DNA of 5,048 nucleotides. Source: Candidatus Zophobacter franzmannii (GTDB lineage: Bacteria; Cloacimonadota; Cloacimonadia; Cloacimonadales; JAFGVF01). This document shows, piece by piece, positions 1 through 5,048 of the stretch (positions are counted from its first letter, which is position 1; every line of letters starts with the position of its first letter). Where the stretch lies: positions 1 through 5,048 of the forward strand of contig JAVCCX010000175.1 of NCBI GenBank assembly GCA_030765245.1. Direction: 5' to 3'. Below the pieces are notes generated by a model, which made no database searches, had not been told where the DNA came from, and saw only the letters and a list, made by a program, of their open reading frames with translations. A program made the position numbers and the translations under genes.

Positions 1-324
1 AACAGATAAATTTGAGTGCATATTGTTTAAAAGCTCAATCTCAGCACCACGATCCCATGCATAAGGCTTCTGTAAGCCTAATGCCAGGGCATCATTATCA
101 TCCATCTCAAACTGAAAGTCTGAAGTGAGAATTTGAATGTAGTTATCCTTATAACGTTTATCTTCATATACACGTATTAAATTATTATAGACAGATGTCC
201 TTGTAGTGCAAAATTGCTCCCATCCTTGAGTACTAATTGGTCTTTCTGCTTCCCTTGGATTGAAGATATCACAGCCTGTTAAAGTAACTAATAATAGTAT
301 AATTACGCAAATCTTATTGAACAA
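1..324 (-). CDS. Partial small lipoprotein, TTG start, C-terminus beyond window
   Basis: An open frame of 108 codons with no stop runs from a TTG at 324-322 to the window edge. The N-terminus is a textbook lipoprotein signal: Lys4, a hydrophobic run at about residues 5-16, then the lipobox LTGC with Cys18 as the expected lipidated residue. Signal peptidase II would cut before Cys18 and leave the protein anchored in a membrane. Asp19 sits at +2. The mature part starts DIFNPREAERP, followed by polar sequence with Trp35, a VYNNLIRVYEDKRYKDNY stretch (about 44-61) and an acidic FEMDDND segment. I infer a helix-then-sheet layout similar to small NTF2-like lipoproteins, but no diagnostic residue proves it. 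TTG is chosen because the frame has a stop just upstream, the next in-frame ATG comes far past the lipobox, and an AAGGAG lies 10 bases upstream. The gene is divergent from folC. Function unknown; lipoprotein status is fairly sure. Confidence 0.8.
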   Translation of the reverse strand, partial: MFNKICVIILLLVTLTGCDIFNPREAERPISTQGWEQFCTTRTSVYNNLIRVYEDKRYKDNYIQILTSDFQFEMDDNDALALGLQKPYAWDRGAEIELLNNMHSNLSV

Positions 325-334
325 TCTTTTTCTA

Positions 335-340
335 CTCCTT
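335..340 (-). promoter_or_regulatory. Ribosome binding site supporting the TTG start of the lipoprotein gene
   Basis: The minus strand reads AAGGAG here, 10 bases before the TTG at 324-322. The spacing is slightly long but usable. No ATG or GTG gives an in-frame start near this site, so it decides in favour of TTG. Confidence 0.65.
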
Positions 341-354
341 ATTTAGTTTATAAA

Positions 355-380
355 ATTATTTCACCAAGGGTACAAGTCAA
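355..380 (-). promoter_or_regulatory. Candidate promoter of the lipoprotein gene (extended -10)
   Basis: On the minus strand, TGA followed by AATAAT (363 down to 355) matches an extended -10 element, TGn plus a hexamer with 5 of 6 matches to TATAAT. TTGACT at 380-375 resembles a -35 box, but the gap to the hexamer is only 14 bases, shorter than the usual 16-18. The extended -10 may reduce the need for a well-placed -35. Transcription would begin a few bases downstream and leave a leader of roughly 20-25 bases that contains the ribosome site. This was matched by eye to sigma-70 consensus; the true sigma specificity of this organism is unknown. Confidence 0.35.
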
Positions 381-463
381 TAGAAATAATATCTTCATTG
401 GATTTAAGAGAATACCGAGAAACAAGATAACAAAACTGGACACATCAATTACATGATTTATTT

Positions 464-498
464 TATTGACCTATCCACTGTGTTCTTTTTCTAGATAT
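464..498 (+). promoter_or_regulatory. Candidate promoter region of folC
   Basis: TTGACC at 466-471 resembles a -35 box. At the usual distance the sequence is TTCTAG/TCTAGA (489-495), a poor -10 match; TAGATA at 492-497 is another weak option with a 20-base spacer. The element is oriented toward folC and would give a leader of about 40 bases. The -35-like half is credible, the -10 half is not. Confidence 0.25.
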
Positions 499-531
499 CA
501 AAAGACAATGATGCAGCATTGCGTAATTTGT

Positions 532-537
532 AAGGAG
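532..537 (+). promoter_or_regulatory. Ribosome binding site of folC
   Basis: AAGGAG lies 5 bases before the ATG at 543, a near-consensus Shine-Dalgarno at good spacing. It fixes the start of folC. Confidence 0.85.
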
Positions 538-542
538 AGTTT

Positions 543-1832
543 ATGGAATATCAAGAACTACTTGATTACATTTATCAGAGGTATTCTGGGAATGTTAAGC
601 TTGGTTTAGAGCGTATCTTCCAGTTGATGGAATTAATGGATTACCCAAACAATAAGATTGAAGGATTCCATGTTGGAGGGACAAATGGCAAAGGCTCGAC
701 TTGTGCCACATTAGAGGCCATAGCCCTTGCCCATGACTTTACAACTGGGTTCAACTCCTCCCCTCATTTAGTAGATTACATGGAAAGATTTAGGATAAAT
801 GGGCATAATATAGATTTTAAAGAGGTACTTGCAACTTATAAGAAATGGGAATCGGCTTATGATAAAACTGATGCTTCGTTCTTTGAAATAACTACTTCCA
901 TGGCATTTGATATCTTCGCAACGCATAAAGTTGATGTTTCGATGATAGAAGTAGGACTAGGTGGCAGATTAGATGGCACTCAACCATTTAACTCAACAGT
1001 TTCAGTAATTACAAGTATCGGACTTGATCATGTTAAGAGTCTGGGTGGAACAATACCTGAGATAGCTTATGAAAAAGCGGGTATCCTAAGAGCTGATGTG
1101 CCACTTGTAACCGGTGACATCCAACCTGAAGGAATGAAGGTTATTGAAAATAGAGTCGATAAACTCAGTATCCCTCATTACAAATACAATAAGGATTTCT
1201 TAGTCTCAAATATCCACCTTGATGCGGAAGGTACGCACTTCGATTATGAATTCCCTAAGTTCAACATTAAGCTTAAAAATATGACTATGAACCTTCTGGG
1301 AAGGCATCAGGCAATTAATGCTGCAGTAGCAGTTACATCTTTTATCATCTATATGCAGATTAAGGATAAAGATTGGAATGAAGAGAGTCTCAGGAAAGGA
1401 TTGAGCGAAGTGAATTGGCAAGGAAGAATGCAGATTATTAATAAGAAACCGCTTGTAATCCTTGATGGCGCTCACAACACTGAAGGGCTTATTTATCTTA
1501 TTAATAACATGAAAGAGATATTCCCGGGTAGAAGGTTTAAGTTCCTGACCGCTATTCTTCGTGATAAACCATATCCATTTATGATTAACTCTATGGCTAA
1601 GATTGCTGATGAGTTTGTCATTTCACAGAGCAATGCCAATCGATCGGCTGAAGTGGAAGAACTAATCCCTGTAGTTGAAAAGACAGGTGTTCCATTCCAT
1701 GCTGAGAAGGATCTGGTTAAAGGTGCTAAATATCTTCTGGAAAAGTCAACTGATGATGACATTATAATTGTCTGTGGTTCTCTCTATACTGTAGCAGAAG
1801 TAATAAAAGCACGAGATGATTTATTCGGATAA
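543..1832 (+). CDS. folC: Bifunctional folylpolyglutamate synthase / dihydrofolate synthase FolC
   Basis: This cytoplasmic ATP-dependent ligase of the Mur ligase superfamily joins glutamate to dihydropteroate and/or adds further glutamates to folates, which retains folate in the cell. At 429 residues it has the usual full length. Visible family motifs, in order, are the P-loop GTNGKGST at 46-53, SPHL at 73-76 followed by YMERFRING, FEITTSMAF near 114-122, EVGLGGRLD at 136-144, GLDH at 160-163, and EKAGI at 177-181, whose Lys178 is the position normally carbamylated. These are followed by the LLGRHQAINA linker to the C-terminal domain at 251-260, WQGRMQ at 292-297, LDGAHN at 307-312 and CGSLYTVAEV at 411-420. 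All key residues are present, so it should be active. Sequence alone does not settle whether it does both reactions or one. The ATG start has a strong AAGGAG. It is a single gene, divergent from a lipoprotein gene and convergent with a secreted-protein operon, with no other folate gene in view. Confidence 0.96.
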   Translation: MEYQELLDYIYQRYSGNVKLGLERIFQLMELMDYPNNKIEGFHVGGTNGKGSTCATLEAIALAHDFTTGFNSSPHLVDYMERFRINGHNIDFKEVLATYKKWESAYDKTDASFFEITTSMAFDIFATHKVDVSMIEVGLGGRLDGTQPFNSTVSVITSIGLDHVKSLGGTIPEIAYEKAGILRADVPLVTGDIQPEGMKVIENRVDKLSIPHYKYNKDFLVSNIHLDAEGTHFDYEFPKFNIKLKNMTMNLLGRHQAINAAVAVTSFIIYMQIKDKDWNEESLRKGLSEVNWQGRMQIINKKPLVILDGAHNTEGLIYLINNMKEIFPGRRFKFLTAILRDKPYPFMINSMAKIADEFVISQSNANRSAEVEELIPVVEKTGVPFHAEKDLVKGAKYLLEKSTDDDIIIVCGSLYTVAEVIKARDDLFG

Positions 1833-1835
1833 ACC

Positions 1836-3605
1836 CTATTTCAGGTAAATAAATTTCTTAATTGTTTTAAGATTATTAGATTCAAGTCTCAGAAGGTATA
1901 CACCAGATGGGACTTGTTTTTCATTGTGATTCAGTCCATTCCAACTAAAAGTATGTTTACCTGAACTTAGGATATCTGAGTAGATAGTCTCTATCTTTCG
2001 CCCCTTGATATCATAGACTGAGAGTGTTGTTAGACCTGGATATTTTAGCTTAAATGCTAGATTAACTATACTTTTAGATGGATTTGGATAAACAGAAATA
2101 GTTAGTGGGTTTACCGGTTGTACATCTTCATCATTAGCTATCGTTCCCGTCACAATGATGTTGTCTAAGAGGAGCATCAGGGCATCGAATGAACAGCATT
2201 GGAATCCAAGTTTAATCGGCATCCCCTCCCATTCAGAAAGATCGAATTGGTAAGGAGTCCATTCTGCAGGAACTTCTATATAATCATCATCATTGAGTTG
2301 TATTCCATCTTCAATTATCCCATTCGGATATACATGCACTCTAAGCCTTTCCATGCCGTACTGTGTGGTTAAGGAACTGGCATTAAATGTTAGCTGGCTA
2401 GCCTCCCCCACTTCTATCATTGGTGAAATAATCAAGTCATCATTTGGAGGAATCACTGACGCTATAGAAACAGCACATTTATCACCTGTGTAAGCTCCAA
2501 CCTGGAACCCATCTAAAAGATTAGGTTGGAAAGAGATAAAGCTATGTGCTTCAGATTCACCCGGGAAGTCCCAATCTGTCAGACCATAAGTTAAAGCCCC
2601 ATCTCCATCTATTGCTTCCCATGGATCACCAATATCTTCATAGGCAGTAAAAGTCTCAAAGTCTTCACTAAACAACTCAGAGATTGTATTCATGGTCGTA
2701 AAAGACCATGTAGGACCTGTCCTTACTTCCTCTTCAAAATAGCCAACAACTTGCCAATAGTAGTCAGTATTGTAGTTAAGATTGTCGAGTATATTTACAC
2801 TAAGAGAAGTTATTCCATCGGCCAATAGAGTTAAGTTTTCTTGGGTTTCTCCAAAATATACATCATACTCTTCTGCATTCCAAACCCACTGCAAATTAGT
2901 ATTAACAGGAATATCTACAGCATCCTGACTCGGTAAAGGGTTCTCAGGGATTGGCATCTCCCTATTGATATTGAGCCTTAGATTAGGCAGGTTAGTTTCG
3001 TAATATAGCGGGGTAGAATCAGATGGAAGTTGTGAAGGATCAATGTTTGTTGTCATACTCCCGGTATAAATACCCATACTATCAGCATAAGAATGACAAA
3101 GAAAGCGTTCAAAAGAGGAGGTCATTCCATCCCTATTCTCATCAATCGTTATTACTAAGTTTTGGCTTTGCTGAAGACTGAATGGAGTATCAAAACTAAC
3201 CGTCAACCAGCCTGTTTCTCCGTCTTCAAACTCAAAGTCAGCGGTAGTTATAATCCCATTGAATACTTCTGTTAAGCCGGCATCACTCTCCCATTGTGAA
3301 CCATTAAAGCAGTTAAGTTGCGAAATCCCGAGTTTTATCACTAAATCATTCTGGTATAGGAAGAAGTTATTGTACGGATCAGCGATGGGGGAGGTAGGAT
3401 CGAAATATAGTTGAAAACCAATCGCATTGATTTCAGAATCACAATCAAATAATGATGCTGGATATATCATTTGCGAGTAGCTATAGTTAAGTCGATTGAA
3501 GATTGGGAGATGTGAATTTAAGACAGTCCCCTCCCCTATTTGAATTACTTCTGCATTAAGGAGCAGAAAGCTAATTAGTAGGATTATTAAGGTTAATTTC
3601 TTCAT
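1836..3605 (-). CDS. Secreted multidomain adhesin-like protein with type IX sorting domain
   Basis: This 589-residue precursor begins with a signal peptide: MKK, a hydrophobic run, and a likely cut after Ala18 (LNA/E). Residues about 20-215 form an N-terminal domain opening IGEGTVLNSHLPIFNRLNYS, a type often seen at the front of FCB secreted proteins. Residues about 217-304 look like a fibronectin-III-type sandwich: paired-proline start, NLQW, YDVYFGE, YYWQVVGYF and a closing GPTWSFTT. Residues about 311-487 resemble the cleaved-adhesin / choice-of-anchor-J module: LFSEDFE, the IDGDG loop, WDFPGESEAHSFISF, LIISP and LLLDNIIV. Residues about 500-589 are the C-terminal sorting domain, with VYPNP, VYDIKGRKI, FSWNG and VPSGVYLLRL; this is the FlgD-like variety. 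By family logic it is Sec-exported, passes the outer membrane through type IX secretion, and is anchored or released. No protease or glycosidase catalytic motif is visible, so binding or adhesion is the best guess. It starts 3 bases after the upstream gene's stop. Confidence 0.88.
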   Translation of the reverse strand: MKKLTLIILLISFLLLNAEVIQIGEGTVLNSHLPIFNRLNYSYSQMIYPASLFDCDSEINAIGFQLYFDPTSPIADPYNNFFLYQNDLVIKLGISQLNCFNGSQWESDAGLTEVFNGIITTADFEFEDGETGWLTVSFDTPFSLQQSQNLVITIDENRDGMTSSFERFLCHSYADSMGIYTGSMTTNIDPSQLPSDSTPLYYETNLPNLRLNINREMPIPENPLPSQDAVDIPVNTNLQWVWNAEEYDVYFGETQENLTLLADGITSLSVNILDNLNYNTDYYWQVVGYFEEEVRTGPTWSFTTMNTISELFSEDFETFTAYEDIGDPWEAIDGDGALTYGLTDWDFPGESEAHSFISFQPNLLDGFQVGAYTGDKCAVSIASVIPPNDDLIISPMIEVGEASQLTFNASSLTTQYGMERLRVHVYPNGIIEDGIQLNDDDYIEVPAEWTPYQFDLSEWEGMPIKLGFQCCSFDALMLLLDNIIVTGTIANDEDVQPVNPLTISVYPNPSKSIVNLAFKLKYPGLTTLSVYDIKGRKIETIYSDILSSGKHTFSWNGLNHNEKQVPSGVYLLRLESNNLKTIKKFIYLK

Positions 3606-3608
3606 TGC

Positions 3609-4634
3609 TTACCTCAAGACCACAACCTTTTTACAGGATATAGTCGGGTTAGAACTTTTAAGGAAATATATGCCGGCGGGTACATCAGATGTATCAACAC
3701 TAACATCAGTATTGGTCGGAGTTATTGATTTAACTCTCCTACCTTTTACATCATATAAAGCAATCTTTTGAGAGTGTTTGGAAAGCTTAACTGAGAAGCT
3801 ATCATAACAAGGGTTTGGATACACTACTAATTCAGGCACTGCAATCTGATGTTCATCAATATTGCCAACTTCTTCGTATAAATAGAGATATCGAGCCCAA
3901 GGTTCAGTTACTCCATTTGTGATGAGGTTAAAGACAATCTCATCCAAATCACTACTGTCATTGTAGTAATAATATCCATGGGAGGATTCATACTCACCTC
4001 CATTTACAAAGTCTGTGGCGAAGCTTATGAGTTGGCTATTCAAGCCATTCTGGTACATGTAAACTCTTCGGGAAGTCACTACCCAGCCACCATAATAAGG
4101 GATATTGCTGTATATTTCATCTTCAGAGATCAACCCAGCTGGATTGAAGGAGTTCAGATAGTACATTGATAATTCTGTAACACCATCTGTCACGGTGTAG
4201 TAATTGATTCTATAATTCTGTTGGTTTGCCCAAAGATAATCGGCTCTTAAGGTTAGATTCCAAAAGCTTCCGGTCCAACTGTATGAGTATGTCGTTTGAT
4301 ACCCATCATCATTGTGTTCATACACCATTTTAGATTGATTAACCCAAGTTCCATTTGTGTAAGTTAGATTCACAACTTCCGATATTCTATCCATGTAGTC
4401 ATAGGAATACTCAGAGCGTATAGATGGTGTAAAACTACCAACAGATCCGGTAAAGTTAAGATAGTAATCTATTTGGTTAGATTCGTTGTATTCATAAGTT
4501 GAATACCCATTTTGAACCCAGCCATTATTATAAGTAAAGGATTGCATCTCGTGTAATCGAGGATCTCTTTCCACTGCTAAAACAGCAATAGCTATAACAA
4601 GTAACAATGTAGTAAGGATAAGGTGGGGTTTCAT
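3609..4634 (-). CDS. Secreted Trp/Tyr-rich repeat protein with type IX sorting domain
   Basis: This 341-residue precursor has a signal peptide of about 20 residues (basic MKPH start, hydrophobic core, likely cut after AVLA). Residues about 36-255 consist of degenerate repeats of roughly 29 residues. Each has a Gly/Asn turn plus Trp (W39, W97, W125, W184, W246), then a Tyr-rich strand such as YSTYEYN, MVYEHND, VYMYQNG and YYYYNDS, then a polar strand. The pattern recalls RHS/YD-like beta-hairpin repeats but lacks the canonical DxxGR core and any toxin tip. Residues about 269-341 form a C-terminal type IX sorting domain with VVYPNP at 271-275, IALYDVKGRRV at 291-301, VPAGIYFLK at 318-326 and a basic last strand. 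The expected fate is export to the cell surface or medium. Partner and ligand are unknown; carbohydrate or surface binding is only a guess from the exposed aromatic residues. It sits 7 bases after a barrel-like gene and 3 bases before the adhesin-like gene, in one apparent operon. Confidence 0.85.
   Translation of the reverse strand: MKPHLILTTLLLVIAIAVLAVERDPRLHEMQSFTYNNGWVQNGYSTYEYNESNQIDYYLNFTGSVGSFTPSIRSEYSYDYMDRISEVVNLTYTNGTWVNQSKMVYEHNDDGYQTTYSYSWTGSFWNLTLRADYLWANQQNYRINYYTVTDGVTELSMYYLNSFNPAGLISEDEIYSNIPYYGGWVVTSRRVYMYQNGLNSQLISFATDFVNGGEYESSHGYYYYNDSSDLDEIVFNLITNGVTEPWARYLYLYEEVGNIDEHQIAVPELVVYPNPCYDSFSVKLSKHSQKIALYDVKGRRVKSITPTNTDVSVDTSDVPAGIYFLKSSNPTISCKKVVVLR
3612..3615 (-). promoter_or_regulatory. 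Ribosome binding site overlapping the upstream stop region
   Basis: GAGG on the minus strand lies 6 bases before the ATG at 3605-3603. It covers the last sense codon (AGG) of the repeat-protein gene and directly abuts that gene's TAA stop at 3611-3609. This arrangement suggests translational coupling of the two secreted-protein genes. Confidence 0.65.
3870..4529 (-). repeat. About eight degenerate 29-residue aromatic protein repeats
   Basis: Residues about 36-255 of the encoded protein can be laid out as eight units beginning near residues 36, 65, 93, 121, 149, 181, 211 and 239. Most start with a Gly/Asn turn and a Trp or its substitute, and have an aromatic pair about ten residues later. 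The repeat is visible only in protein; the DNA copies have diverged beyond recognition by eye, so this is an old expansion and not a recent tandem duplication. Confidence 0.6.
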
Positions 4635-4639
4635 AATAA

Positions 4640-4643
4640 TCCT
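4640..4643 (-). promoter_or_regulatory. Ribosome binding site overlapping the stop of the barrel-like gene
   Basis: AGGA on the minus strand (4643-4640) lies 5 bases before the ATG at 4634-4632 and shares bases with the TAG stop (4644-4642) of the preceding gene. This supports the chosen start and coupled translation. Confidence 0.6.
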
Positions 4644-5048
4644 AAAAGATGTTTAGTCCGATACCAACATGAACTCCTGCTGGCATCAAGTCATATCCAA
4701 TCATGATGATTAAATCCCTAGCAAGGTCTATATCATCATGGAGTGTCAAACGATACACATAACCCAGCATCGCGTTGATTTCACTCTTGATCTCGGATTC
4801 ATACCAGTAAGTAGTATTAGCACCTGTCTGATGCTTGTATTTCAAATATTTCTTCTTCCAAACATGACCACCACCAATGTAAATTGCATGATCATTTCCA
4901 AAGGTATAATTCAGATGAATATTCAAGGATGAGTAATCATCGATACTTTCAATTTTTGTATCATCAACTCCAACATCCGCTTCGGTCATCTCCTCTATAA
5001 ATGTATCCTTCTTAGCAATGTTCGAGCCTGTTACCTTGATATCCATCC
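4642..5048 (-). CDS. C-terminal part of a probable outer-membrane beta-barrel protein
   Basis: The frame is open up to the right edge. An ATG at 5046-5044 is in frame but has no visible ribosome site and is not preceded by a stop, so I treat the gene as truncated at its 5' end by the window. About 134 residues are visible. After an acidic stretch (EEMTEADVGVDD) come alternating strand-like segments: LNIHLNYTF, AIYIGGGHVWKKKYLKYK, YWYESEIKSEINAMLGYVYRL, LIIMIGYDLM and a final GVHVGIGLNIF. The terminal Phe and the amphipathic alternation are the usual signature of proteins inserted by the BAM complex as barrels. I do not recognise the family. It is the first visible gene of a run of three. The two genes after it encode type IX secreted proteins, so it could be a surface partner or anchor for them, but that is inference from position only. 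Confidence 0.6.
   Translation of the reverse strand, partial: MDIKVTGSNIAKKDTFIEEMTEADVGVDDTKIESIDDYSSLNIHLNYTFGNDHAIYIGGGHVWKKKYLKYKHQTGANTTYWYESEIKSEINAMLGYVYRLTLHDDIDLARDLIIMIGYDLMPAGVHVGIGLNIF

Larger units (their letters stand above)
325..542. other. Divergent intergenic region between lipoprotein gene and folC
   Basis: These 218 bases separate two genes transcribed away from each other, so both 5' control regions must lie here or further inside the genes. The region is very AT-rich. It contains the two ribosome sites and two copies of TATTGAC in inverted, outward-facing orientation (376-382 on the minus strand, 464-470 on the plus strand). I see no open frame of note, no strong hairpin, no riboswitch-like element and no terminator. 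Confidence 0.7.

Noticed and set aside
325..542. Riboswitch or small RNA upstream of folC
   Set aside because: No stable paired structure or recognisable conserved core could be found by eye in this AT-rich stretch, and the leader after the candidate promoter would be short.
1206..1475. Minus-strand open frame of 89 codons inside folC
   Set aside because: It lies wholly opposite the strongly conserved folC frame, has no protein features and no convincing ribosome site.
1493..1762. Second minus-strand open frame of 89 codons inside folC
   Set aside because: Antisense to motif-bearing FolC sequence (LDGAHN to CGS region); low-complexity composition typical of a shadow frame.
1856..1872. Inverted repeat CTTAA-TTGTT-TTAAG as a terminator after folC
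   Set aside because: The stem is only 6 pairs, nearly all A-T, without a following T-run, and it lies inside the sorting-domain codons of the convergent gene.
2293..2493. Plus-strand open frame of 66 codons
   Set aside because: Antisense to the anchor-J region of the adhesin-like gene, with no independent evidence of coding.
3978..4169. Plus-strand open frame of 63 codons
   Set aside because: Antisense to the repeat-protein gene, whose repeats, signal peptide and sorting tail are clear.
3870..4529. Polymorphic RHS toxin
   Set aside because: No DPxGL-like shell end motif, no variable toxin tip and no immunity-like gene; the protein ends in a secretion sorting tail instead.
4738..4932. Plus-strand open frame of 64 codons
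   Set aside because: Antisense to the barrel-like coding frame; composition is that of a complement frame.
1..5048. Mobile element, CRISPR array or phage remnant
   Set aside because: No regularly spaced DNA repeats, terminal inverted repeats, integrase, transposase or tRNA-like sequence is visible.

Overview
The window is AT-rich bacterial DNA, densely packed with genes. It probably comes from the Fibrobacteres-Chlorobi-Bacteroidetes (FCB) superphylum. Two adjacent genes end in C-terminal domains of the type IX secretion (Por) kind, each with a YPNP motif. One of them carries a cleaved-adhesin / choice-of-anchor-J type module. Every complete gene has a purine-rich Shine-Dalgarno (SD) sequence. 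That is unusual for Bacteroidota and fits a lineage such as Candidatus Cloacimonadota better. The phylum assignment is inference from protein style and SD use only.

Layout, left to right. (1) 1-324, minus strand: the start of a small lipoprotein gene with a TTG start codon, which runs off the left edge. (2) 325-542: a 218-base divergent intergenic region holding the upstream signals of both flanking genes, including two outward-facing TATTGAC boxes. (3) 543-1832, plus strand: folC, a complete folylpolyglutamate/dihydrofolate synthase and the only housekeeping gene here. (4) 1836-5048, minus strand: three tightly packed genes read right to left. They are the 3' end of a probable outer-membrane beta-barrel protein, a secreted protein built of Trp/Tyr-rich repeats, and a secreted multidomain adhesin-like protein. 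Gaps are 7 and 3 bases, and each ribosome site overlaps the previous gene's stop codon, so this looks like one translationally coupled operon. Its promoter lies outside the window.

The minus-strand operon makes cell-surface material: two precursors with N-terminal signal peptides for Sec export and C-terminal sorting domains for outer-membrane transit, next to an outer-membrane-like protein. FolC and the operon converge with only 3 bases between their stop codons and no convincing terminator.

I see no RNA gene, CRISPR array, insertion sequence, integrase or toxin-antitoxin pair. Nothing here is clearly a new biological system. The least explained items are the repeat protein, the barrel-like fragment beside it and the partial lipoprotein.
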